Origin: Pseudomonas sp. A-RE-19
GTDB taxonomy: Bacteria; Pseudomonadota; Gammaproteobacteria; Pseudomonadales; Pseudomonadaceae
Assembly (NCBI RefSeq): GCF_019956555.1
Contig: NZ_JAHBDQ010000016.1
Coordinates: 50,323 to 114,322, forward strand
Reading direction: 5' to 3'
DNA: 64,000 nucleotides
Numbering within the stretch: the first letter of the stretch is position 1; each line of letters starts with the position of its first letter. Positions 8,879 through 16,628 of this stretch are shown piece by piece. The notes beneath the pieces are model-generated. The model was not told the DNA's origin and ran no database searches. It saw only the letters and a list, made by a program, of their open reading frames with translations. A program made the position numbers and the translations under genes.

Positions 8879-9100
8879 CTAGTTACCATCCGCCACCTTA
8901 CGTTCTATCTCCGCGATTTTCCGACTGCGCTCTTCAGCCTCCTGCTCCTGGGTGTGAGTTTGATTTATACCTTCGGCGTCACTCTCGCTGTCTTCAAGCT
9001 CTCTTTCGACCACATCGACGGGTTTGCCAGACGTATCGGTAGATGGGGCGTTTGAGGTCGTTTCTGATTCGTCGTCATTAACACGGTCATCATTGTTCAT
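8879..9100 (-). CDS. Small acidic hypothetical protein
   Basis: A 73-residue hydrophilic protein, rich in Asp, Glu, Ser and Thr, starting M-N-N-D-D-R-V and ending in a charged helix (E-E-R-S-R-K-I-A-E-I-E-R-K-V). It is probably intrinsically disordered. The ATG at 9100 has GGAGGTGA a few bases upstream, which is the best reason to take it as a gene. No family recognised. Confidence 0.6.
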   Translation of the reverse strand: MNNDDRVNDDESETTSNAPSTDTSGKPVDVVERELEDSESDAEGINQTHTQEQEAEERSRKIAEIERKVADGN

Positions 9101-9456
9101 TTCGCTCACCTCCATTGGCCTACACATTGGATACGGTGGCATGGATGGAGTTCGGGTTTTTCAGCGTTTAAGACGCGGCTCATCGTTTTTCGCCTTGTCT
9201 CAATGGCATGTCGCAAACGCTCTCTGGAGTGTCGTCCCGGCCAACCGCGCTAAACGTCGCTGCGCTGGTAATAAGCCTTATTAGGGAATGATCTAGGCGG
9301 GTGGCACCTGTACCTCGGCGCGCATGGTCCAACTGTTTGCTAGGGCTTTTTGAGCTTCTGCAGGTAGCATTACGCTTATCAGCGCACCAAATGACAGGTT
9401 GGTTAACGTACCGAGTGGGTCGAACATTGATCGAACGACGTCAATTCAGCGGAGGC
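9101..9456. other. Intergenic stretch
   Basis: About 350 bases between divergent genes, presumably holding the promoters of the small acidic protein and of the GlxA regulator. I see no convincing gene, hairpin or repeat. Confidence 0.5.
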
Positions 9457-10440
9457 ATGAAAGGAAAAAACCTCCGCTATCTGAATGAAAACCCCAACGG
9501 GCCGACTCAAATGGTACGAGCAGGATTTCTGCTGCTCGAACATTTCTCGCTGCCCGCTTTCACGCAAGCACTGGATACGATTGTCACCGCCAATCTTCTG
9601 CGCCCCGGGTTGTTCTCTTCGCGAACGTTCGGCTTGGATGAAGGGGAGGTCGTCAGCGATCTGGGCCTGGTCATTCGGCCAGACGCACGTATCGATTCTT
9701 CAGCCATTCACAACCTGGATCTGCTGGTCATTTGCGGCGGCTACAGGACAGAACTGAAGGCGACCGATGAGTTCATCAGCCTGTTGCGAATGGCGGCAGA
9801 TCTGGGTGTCAGTCTGGCCGGGTTGTGGAATGGTGCCTGGTTTCTGGGAAGCGCAGGCTTGCTCGATGGATATCGTTGCGCCATTCACCCCGAACATCGT
9901 CCCGCGCTCGCGGAAATCTCCAAGGCGACGCATGTCACCAGTGAGCCCTATGTCATCGATCGAGACCGGCTCACCGCTTCCAGTCCTTCGGGGGCATTCC
10001 ACATGGCGTTGGACTGGATCAAGGGCTTACACGATAAAGCCCTCGTCGAGGGTATTGAGGACATTCTTGCTTTCGAGGAGTCTCGCTACCGGCGCATAAA
10101 GCCGACTGAAAATATCTGTGTCAGCGCGCCGTTACGAGAGGTGGTCAAACTCATGGATGCCAACCTTGAAGAGCCTCTGGAGCTGGAACAGTTGGCGGTC
10201 TACGCGGGCCGCTCCCGGCGACAACTCGAACGTTTGTTCAAGGAGCAACTCGGGACAACGCCGCAGCGGTATTACATGGAGCTGCGTATCACCGAAGCGC
10301 GTCGACTCCTGCAACACACGGAGTTGTCCCAAGTTGATGTGCTGGTTGCCTGTGGCTTTGTGTCGCCCAGTCATTTCAGCAAGTGCTACAGCTCGTACTT
10401 TGGGTACAGGCCTTCCAAGGAAAAGCGACTCGTTAAATGA
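9457..10440 (+). CDS. GlxA-type AraC family regulator with DJ-1/PfpI domain
   Basis: About 327 residues. The N-terminal half is a DJ-1/PfpI-like sensor (V-R-A-G-F-L-L-L-E-H-F-S-L, then L-L-V-I-C-G-G-Y, then G-S-A-G-L-L-D-G-Y). The usual nucleophile Cys position near residue 120 appears to hold Trp in A-G-L-W-N-G-A-W, so this half is a ligand sensor rather than an enzyme. The C-terminal 100 residues are an AraC double helix-turn-helix (E-Q-L-A-V-Y-A-G-R-S-R-R-Q-L-E-R-L-F, then A-C-G-F-V-S-P-S-H-F-S-K-C-Y). Relatives control amino-acid, choline or carnitine use. The start is uncertain: ATG 9457 or 9511, or upstream at 9301. The 3' end overlaps the convergent RND pump gene by 8 bases. Confidence 0.85.
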   Translation: MKGKNLRYLNENPNGPTQMVRAGFLLLEHFSLPAFTQALDTIVTANLLRPGLFSSRTFGLDEGEVVSDLGLVIRPDARIDSSAIHNLDLLVICGGYRTELKATDEFISLLRMAADLGVSLAGLWNGAWFLGSAGLLDGYRCAIHPEHRPALAEISKATHVTSEPYVIDRDRLTASSPSGAFHMALDWIKGLHDKALVEGIEDILAFEESRYRRIKPTENICVSAPLREVVKLMDANLEEPLELEQLAVYAGRSRRQLERLFKEQLGTTPQRYYMELRITEARRLLQHTELSQVDVLVACGFVSPSHFSKCYSSYFGYRPSKEKRLVK

Positions 10441-13400
10441 TTTTTTGAGTCTGCTGAGATACCCCTGCGAGCGTGGCTTCCTCCATCACGTGTTGGGGGC
10501 CGGCGGCCGTCTGGCGACCCACCTTGAACCATGCGGCGTACAGCGCCGGGACGAAGAAGATCGTCAGTAGCGTCGCCACGGTAAGGCCGCCCATGATCGC
10601 AATTGCCATCGGCCCCCAGAACACACTGCGCGTTAGCGGGATCATTGCCAGCACGGTGGCCAGCGCCGTCAGCATCACCGGACGGGCCCGGTGAATGGCG
10701 GCATCGAGCACAGCATTCCATGGGTCGCGCCCTTCGGCGATTTCGGTCTGCACCTGGTCGATCAGGATCACCGAATTGCGCATGATCATGCCACCCAGCG
10801 CGATGATGCCCAGAATCGCGACGAAGCCCAGCGGCGACTGGAACACCAGCAGCGCCGGCACCACGCCGATCAGGCCCAGCGGCGCGGTCAGCACCACCAT
10901 CCACATGCGGGAGAAGTTCTGCAGTTGCAGCATCAACAGCAGAAGGATCGTGACCATCATCAGCGGGGCCACCGCCAGCAGCGCCTTGTTGGCCTTGTCA
11001 CTTTCCTCCACCGCACCGCCCACGTCGATGCGGTAGCCCGACGGTAGCTTCGCTTCGATGTCCTTGAGCAACGGCTGGATTTCCTGCGTCACCGATACAC
11101 CTTGCTCGCCATCCTTCACGTCGGCACGCACCGTGATCGCCATGTCGCGGTTGCGGCGCCACAGTACCGGCTCTTCCAGTTCAGAGCGCACCTGTGCGAC
11201 TTGCGACAGCGGTACCACCGTGCCCTGGCGCGTGTAGAGGTTGATGTCTTTCAGTGTGTCGAGGCTCAAGCGCTCTTCAGGCACGGCACGGGCCACAATG
11301 TCGATCAGGTCCTCGTGCTCACGCAGCTGCGACAGGGTTGCGCCGTTCATCACGGTCTGGGTCGCCAGCGACACATCGGCCGGCGTGAGGCCCAGCGCGC
11401 TCGCCTTGTCCTGATTGAGCTCGACCTTCAGCGTGCGCACCGGGTCGTTCCAGTCGAGCTGCAGGTCGCGCACTTTCGGGTTGGCCCCGACCACCTTCTC
11501 CACGTCGCGGGCGATCCGGCGCACCACCTGGGTATCGGGGCCGACGACGCGGAACTGCACCGGGTAGCCGACAGGCGGCCCCAACTCGAGCCGGGTTACG
11601 CGCACCCACGCCTGCGGGAATTGTTGGTCGGCCGAGGCCACCAGCCGCGCACGTACCCGCTCGCGTGCATCCAGGTCCTTGGTCATCACAACGAGCTGGG
11701 AAAATCCCGGATTTGGCAGTTCGGGGTTGAGCGAGAGATAGAAGCGCGGTGCGCCGGCGCCGGTGTAGGCGGTATAGAAACGCACGTCCTCGTCCTTCGC
11801 CAGGATCTCCTCCATACGCTTGACCTGCTCGGTCGTCGCGGCGAACGAGGCGCCTTCCTTGACGCGCAGGTCAATGACCAGTTCAGGACGCGCACTGTTG
11901 GGGAAGAATTGCTGCGGCACCAGCTTGATACAGGCCAGAGCAAGCACCAGAGCGCCAAGCGTCGCACCTATGACCACCCAGCGGCGCTCGATGGCGGCGT
12001 CGATCAGGCGGCGCAGGCTGCGGTAGAACTTCGTGTCGTACAGATCACCATGCTGGTGCTTGCCCAAGTCGTTGGGCAGCATCTTGACCGCCAGGTACGG
12101 CGTGAAGATGCCGGAGCAGATCCACGAGAACAGCACCGCGGCGCCGACGATCCAGAAGATACCGCCCGCGTACTCACCGGTGGTGGACTTCGAGAGGCCG
12201 ATCGGCAGGAAACCCACGACGGTGATCAGCGCGCCGGTCAGGCGCGGCATGGCAGTAGACTGATAGGAGAAGGCGGCTGCCTTCACGCGGTCCATGCCGG
12301 TTTCCATTTTCGCCACCATCATCTCGATGGCGATGATGGCGTCATCCACCAGCAATCCCAACGCGATAATCAGCGAGCCGAGCGAGATACGCTCCAGGTT
12401 CCAGCCCATCGCCAGCATCACCAGCGCCACGCCGCCCAGCACCAGCGGCACCGTGGTCGCGACCACGAGGCCGGCACGCCAGCCCAGGCTGGCCAGGCTC
12501 ACCGCGATCACGATGATCAGCGCCTCGGCCAACGCGTGCGCGAAGTCGTGGATGGCATCCTTCACCGTGGTGGGTTGGTCGGCCACGAGCTCCAGCTCCA
12601 CGCCGTGCGCAAGTTCCGACTGGATCCTGGTGACTGCCGTGTCCATCGCCTTGCCAAGGTCCACGATGTTGCCGTCGCTGGTCATCGTGATGCCGAGCAT
12701 CAGCACGGGCTGACCGTTGTGGCGGACCGTGTAGGTCGGCGGATCCTCGAAACCACGGGTGACGGTCGCGATGTCGCCGAGCTTGATCTGCCGCCCGCCT
12801 GCGGCGATGGGCACATTACGGATAGCCTCTTCGCCGGCGAATTGGCCGCTCACGCGCACCATGACGCGGTCGCCGTTGGTGTCGATCTGGCCTGCGGGCA
12901 ACATGGCGTTCTGGCTTTTGAGGCTTTCGGCGATGGCCAGCGGTGTAATGCCCAGCGCTGCCAGGCGCTCGTGCGAGAACTCGACGTAGACACGCTTGGC
13001 CTGCCTGCCGATGAGATCGATCTTCTTGACCATCGGCACCTTCAGCATCTGGCGCTTGATGTCCTCCGCCGCGTCCGACAGGTCGGCGTGACCGATGCCG
13101 TCACCCTTGACGGCGTACATCAGGCCATACACGTCGCCGTACTCGTCGTTCAGGATCGGGCCGATCACGCCGTCAGGCATCTCCAGGCTCAGGTCTTTGA
13201 GTTTCTTGCGTGCCTGGTACCAGGCCTCGCGCTGGTCGGCCTTGGAAGTGCCGCCGCGCACGGTGAGCGTCATGCCGGCGTAGCCTTGGCGTGCGTAGGT
13301 GACCACTTTCTCGAAGTTGTCGATTTGCTCGAATTTCTTCTCCATGCGGTTGAGGACCTGGTCCTGCAACTGCTGAGCGGTGGCGCCCGGCCAGATGACC

Positions 13401-13552
13401 ATGGCGGTCATGGAGGGCACGGAAAAGTTCGGATCCTCGAGCTGACCGAGCCGGGTGAAGCTGAAGGCGCCGGCCGCTGCGACAATGAGGAGCATGAACA
13501 GGACGATGGCGCGATGGCGCAACGCCCAGTCGGTGAGGTTGAGGTTGTTCAT
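10433..13552 (-). CDS. RND efflux pump, inner-membrane permease (HAE1 type)
   Basis: A 1039-residue RND permease of normal length. It has a first membrane helix (R-A-I-V-L-F-M-L-L-I-V), two large periplasmic loops, the TM4 proton-relay pair in G-L-L-V-D-D-A-I-I-A-I-E near residue 405, and G-L-I-G-V-V-P-A-L-L and G-P-M-A-I-A-I-M-G-G-L in the C-terminal half. It works with an adaptor and an outer-membrane channel to expel hydrophobic drugs or metabolites by proton antiport. The start overlaps the adaptor stop (ATGA), so the two are coupled. The N-terminal L-G-Q-L-E-D-P-N-F-S segment is typical of the MexK/TriC/VexF-like branch rather than MexB. The substrate is unknown. Confidence 0.95.
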   Translation of the reverse strand: MNNLNLTDWALRHRAIVLFMLLIVAAAGAFSFTRLGQLEDPNFSVPSMTAMVIWPGATAQQLQDQVLNRMEKKFEQIDNFEKVVTYARQGYAGMTLTVRGGTSKADQREAWYQARKKLKDLSLEMPDGVIGPILNDEYGDVYGLMYAVKGDGIGHADLSDAAEDIKRQMLKVPMVKKIDLIGRQAKRVYVEFSHERLAALGITPLAIAESLKSQNAMLPAGQIDTNGDRVMVRVSGQFAGEEAIRNVPIAAGGRQIKLGDIATVTRGFEDPPTYTVRHNGQPVLMLGITMTSDGNIVDLGKAMDTAVTRIQSELAHGVELELVADQPTTVKDAIHDFAHALAEALIIVIAVSLASLGWRAGLVVATTVPLVLGGVALVMLAMGWNLERISLGSLIIALGLLVDDAIIAIEMMVAKMETGMDRVKAAAFSYQSTAMPRLTGALITVVGFLPIGLSKSTTGEYAGGIFWIVGAAVLFSWICSGIFTPYLAVKMLPNDLGKHQHGDLYDTKFYRSLRRLIDAAIERRWVVIGATLGALVLALACIKLVPQQFFPNSARPELVIDLRVKEGASFAATTEQVKRMEEILAKDEDVRFYTAYTGAGAPRFYLSLNPELPNPGFSQLVVMTKDLDARERVRARLVASADQQFPQAWVRVTRLELGPPVGYPVQFRVVGPDTQVVRRIARDVEKVVGANPKVRDLQLDWNDPVRTLKVELNQDKASALGLTPADVSLATQTVMNGATLSQLREHEDLIDIVARAVPEERLSLDTLKDINLYTRQGTVVPLSQVAQVRSELEEPVLWRRNRDMAITVRADVKDGEQGVSVTQEIQPLLKDIEAKLPSGYRIDVGGAVEESDKANKALLAVAPLMMVTILLLLMLQLQNFSRMWMVVLTAPLGLIGVVPALLVFQSPLGFVAILGIIALGGMIMRNSVILIDQVQTEIAEGRDPWNAVLDAAIHRARPVMLTALATVLAMIPLTRSVFWGPMAIAIMGGLTVATLLTIFFVPALYAAWFKVGRQTAAGPQHVMEEATLAGVSQQTQKII

Positions 13553-14661
13553 CGGGCGGCCTGCTGTGTGGTGTTCGCGTCAACGATCGCCGCGCCGGGA
13601 AGCGCGACCTTCAGTCCGGACGCCATCTTCTGCACCCCGGCGGTGACGACCAATGCGCCGGCCTGCGGCCCGGAGACGAGTACTTCGTCGTTGCGGTAGC
13701 CCCACACCGCCACAGGCACCAGTTCGACGGTACCTATCGGATTCTTGCCCTCGGGCGTGACCACCCACAGCGCCGGCTGGCCGCCGTTTTGTGTCAATGC
13801 CGTGGCCGGCACCGCAGCCACCGAGACACTGGCCATCATGCGCTCGGCTTTTACCGTGGCAGTGGCGCCCAGTGGCAGCGCCTGCAGCGGCTTGAGCCGC
13901 GCGCGATAGGTGCGCGTCTGCGCCGCAGCCTGCGGCGACAGCTCACGCAGCGTGACATCGAAGGTCTCATTCGGCGCACTGGCCAACGAGGCCTTGAAGC
14001 GCGCGTCCTTGAAGACGGACAGCTGATCCTCGGGCACATCGACAACGATCTCGGATTCGTCCGGGTTCGCAACCGAGACAACCGGTTGGCCCTCCGCCAC
14101 GACCTGCCCGGCCTCAAAGCGCACGGCCGTGACGACGCCGCTACGCGAGGCGCGCAGCACGGTGTACTTGAGCCGGTTGCGCGCGAGCTCAAGCTTTCGC
14201 GCCTCGGCTTCGGCGTTCGCATGAGCGGTCTGGGCATTGGTATGGGCACGCTCGTCGTCGGCCGCACTGACCGAGCCGTCAGCCTTCAGCGCGGTCAGGC
14301 GCTGGCGGTCCGATTCGGCCTGGCGCGTCTGCTCGACGGCAACCGCCCACTGCTGTTGCGCCGCTTCCTCGGCGAGGCGGTAGTCGCTGTCATCCAGCAC
14401 AGCCAGAATGTCGCCTTCGCGCACAAACTGGCCAACCTCGACCTTGCGCTGGGCTACCTTGCCGCTCACGCGAAAGGCCTGGTCGACTTCATGCCGCGAC
14501 TGTACGGTGCCCACGTAGCGACTGACTTCGCGGGCGTTGTCGTAGCTGATTTCAGCGGTGCGTACCGGACGTGGTACTTGCACGGTGGGCTGGTCCGGGC
14601 TACACGCGGACAGCATGACGGCTACGACCAAGGCGCCGGCCGCAGTAAGGGAATTCTTCAA
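13549..14661 (-). CDS. RND efflux periplasmic adaptor (lipoprotein)
   Basis: A 370-residue membrane-fusion protein. The N-terminus is a lipoprotein signal (V-A-V-M-L-S-A-C). A lipoyl half-motif (G-K-V-A-Q-R-K-V-E-V-G-Q-F-V-R-E-G-D) is followed by an alpha-helical hairpin at about residues 95-150 and the second lipoyl half (A-S-R-S-G-V-V-T-A-V), then beta-barrel and membrane-proximal domains. It bridges the permease to the outer-membrane channel. It lies 30 bases after the outer-membrane gene and overlaps the permease start by four bases. Confidence 0.95.
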   Translation of the reverse strand: MKNSLTAAGALVVAVMLSACSPDQPTVQVPRPVRTAEISYDNAREVSRYVGTVQSRHEVDQAFRVSGKVAQRKVEVGQFVREGDILAVLDDSDYRLAEEAAQQQWAVAVEQTRQAESDRQRLTALKADGSVSAADDERAHTNAQTAHANAEAEARKLELARNRLKYTVLRASRSGVVTAVRFEAGQVVAEGQPVVSVANPDESEIVVDVPEDQLSVFKDARFKASLASAPNETFDVTLRELSPQAAAQTRTYRARLKPLQALPLGATATVKAERMMASVSVAAVPATALTQNGGQPALWVVTPEGKNPIGTVELVPVAVWGYRNDEVLVSGPQAGALVVTAGVQKMASGLKVALPGAAIVDANTTQQAAR

Positions 14662-14691
14662 GGCGGTTCCTCTTTGAAAAACGACAGATTC

Positions 14692-16200
14692 TTAGGAGAG
14701 TGGTGGCCGGTCGGCTTTGGTGGCGGCAGTGGAAGGGGCGGGTTGTTCGAACACCTGCCAACCCCCGCCCAGTGCCTTGTAGAGCTGCACGCTATCGAGC
14801 AGCAGCCGGGTGCTGCTTTCGTTGGCGTTCAAGCGTGCCGCCAGGCGCGCCCGCTGCGAATCCAGCAGCGGCAACAGGTCGATCTGCCCGCGGTTATAGA
14901 GCGACTGGGCGCGGTTCTGCGCAGACTCCGCGGACGCGGCGGCCAATTGCAGCGACCCGGAGCGGCGACGTTCCTGCGTCAGCGTGACGAGGGCGTTCTC
15001 CACATCCTCGAGCGCCCGTACGATGCCGTCTTCGGCGCGCAGCAGCGCCTCTTGTTGAGCACTTTCGGCAGCGTCGTTGATCGCTTGCGTGCGCCCGGCG
15101 TTGAAGATCGGCATCGCCAGCAGGCCCGCCACGTTGGTGAAGCGCGCAGCGCCGAGATCGGCGCCGTTCAGGTTCAGGCCCTGGCGACCGAAGGACGCGT
15201 CGAGGAAGAGCCGCGGAAACCACTCGGCCGCGGCCTGTTGGCGGCGCGCATTGGCTGCGTCGAGCTGCGCCATCAGCGCCAGCACGTCAGGTCGACGTTG
15301 CAGCAGCGCGGCGGGCTGGCCCGGCTTGGCCTCGGGCACTACCGCCACATCGCTATTGGAGGACTGGATGTTCGCGGTATTGAAAGACTGGTCGGCGATC
15401 AGCACCGCGATGCGATGGCGCGATACCTCCGTCAGCGTTTCCAGCGGCGGAATCTGTGCCCGTGCCGACAAGGCGTCGGTCTGTGCACGCTCGACATCGA
15501 AGGCGGATGCCAGCCCCACTTGCTGGCGCGCGGTGACCAGACGCAGCGTCTCGTCCTGCATCGCCGAGATGGCGCGCAGGGTCGCGACCTGGCGCTGCGC
15601 GCCGATCAGAGTGAAGTAATTGCTGACGACGTCGCTCATCACCAGCAGGCGTACACCGCGCATGCTGTCCTCGGCGGCCAGCGCATCGGCGTTGGCCGCC
15701 GCTGCGCCGGCGCGCAGACGGCCGCTCAGGTCGAGTTCCCAGGAGACGTCCAGACCCACACTGGTGGTCTTGGTATCCGGATAACCCTGTTTCGTGGCCG
15801 AGTTGTAGCCGGTGCTGCGATCGCTGCCGGAGGCGGATGCGCCGACGCTCGGGAACAGCCAGGAACGGCTGACCGTTTCGCCGGCACGCGCGGCGCGCAG
15901 ACGCTCGGCGGCAATCTTGACGTCGCGGTTCTCGCGCGCGGCTCGGCGCACCAGATCCGTCAGCACCGGGTCATGGTAGACCTCCCACCATGCCGTCTCG
16001 GGTTCCATCTCGGAGGCTGTGCTTGCGGCGAAGTTGCTCGGCAGTTCGACCGACGGCTTGACGACCGGCGTGGAGCAACCGCCCAGGGCGAGGGCGATCG
16101 AAGTGGCAAGGGCGGCCGCCACAACGGCGAGCCCGGCCCGTTGCAAGGTCGGCCGACCGGTGTGGAGGGGCAGTGGAAAGGAAACTGGAAGTCGCGGCAT
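14692..16200 (-). CDS. NodT/OprM-family outer-membrane efflux lipoprotein
   Basis: About 502 residues with a signal sequence ending in the lipobox L-G-G-C near residue 40. Two OEP repeats follow, with the family pattern W-W-E-V-Y-H-D-P-V-L in the first and R-R-P-D-V-L in the second half, and many Ala/Gln-rich coiled-coil helices. It forms the trimeric exit duct of the efflux pump. The ATG at 16200 is chosen so that the signal peptide is N-terminal; an in-frame start at 16290 would add 30 hydrophilic residues. First of the three pump genes (channel, adaptor, permease). Confidence 0.93.
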   Translation of the reverse strand: MPRLPVSFPLPLHTGRPTLQRAGLAVVAAALATSIALALGGCSTPVVKPSVELPSNFAASTASEMEPETAWWEVYHDPVLTDLVRRAARENRDVKIAAERLRAARAGETVSRSWLFPSVGASASGSDRSTGYNSATKQGYPDTKTTSVGLDVSWELDLSGRLRAGAAAANADALAAEDSMRGVRLLVMSDVVSNYFTLIGAQRQVATLRAISAMQDETLRLVTARQQVGLASAFDVERAQTDALSARAQIPPLETLTEVSRHRIAVLIADQSFNTANIQSSNSDVAVVPEAKPGQPAALLQRRPDVLALMAQLDAANARRQQAAAEWFPRLFLDASFGRQGLNLNGADLGAARFTNVAGLLAMPIFNAGRTQAINDAAESAQQEALLRAEDGIVRALEDVENALVTLTQERRRSGSLQLAAASAESAQNRAQSLYNRGQIDLLPLLDSQRARLAARLNANESSTRLLLDSVQLYKALGGGWQVFEQPAPSTAATKADRPPLS

Positions 16201-16316
16201 CGCATTGGACTCGTGTGAATTCGAGATGGCATCAGCGTAGGGTTCGGTGTGCGCGAAGTCGTCAGCGAAACGTCGCCATTGGGTCGCCATATCGAGCGCT
16301 GTTCATGTTGGAGGCG

Positions 16317-16532
16317 TCACTCGCCGTCGGTGTCTGCCGTGTGCTCGTCGGCCGTCGACACGAGGTCCGAGGCAATCGACTCCAGCAGCTCTTCGGCGCA
16401 CGAGAACTCGTGCTGTCGTCCAGTGACCAGGTTTTCGAGGCGGCCCACGAGGGCCCCTGGCGCGGCATCGCTACGCAGCTTCACGACGTAGGAGCGGCGG
16501 CTCGGGTACTTGGATTCAGGGTTCAGGCTCAT
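16317..16532 (-). CDS. Small conserved protein between regulator and efflux genes
   Basis: A 71-residue soluble protein of the pattern S-Y-V-V-K-L-R-S-D-A-A-P-G-A-L-V-G-R-L-E-N followed by G-R-Q-H-E-F-S-C-A-E-E-L-L-E-S-I, a strand-turn-strand-helix layout. I recall short hypothetical proteins of this type in other proteobacteria, but no function is known to me. It lies on the same strand between the winged-helix/ATPase regulator (96 bases upstream) and the outer-membrane lipoprotein (116 bases downstream), so it may be co-transcribed with the pump. Confidence 0.65.
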   Translation of the reverse strand: MSLNPESKYPSRRSYVVKLRSDAAPGALVGRLENLVTGRQHEFSCAEELLESIASDLVSTADEHTADTDGE

Positions 16533-16628
16533 CGCAGACCAGGGGCAAGAAAGTTCGCCGACAGCGTAGGCCGGGTCCCCTGGTCGAGTCGTAAGCGAAA
16601 GGTCAGATTTCGGTCGGGACAGTGCCGA

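Noticed and set aside
11102..13699. An 865-codon open frame on the + strand opposite the RND pump gene
   Set aside because: It is the mirror of a high-GC gene with clear RND motifs. The translation is His/Arg/Gly-rich, has no family features and no ribosome site.
13789..16218. An 809-codon open frame on the + strand opposite the adaptor and channel genes
   Set aside because: Spans two well-supported genes on the other strand and has the composition of a shadow frame.
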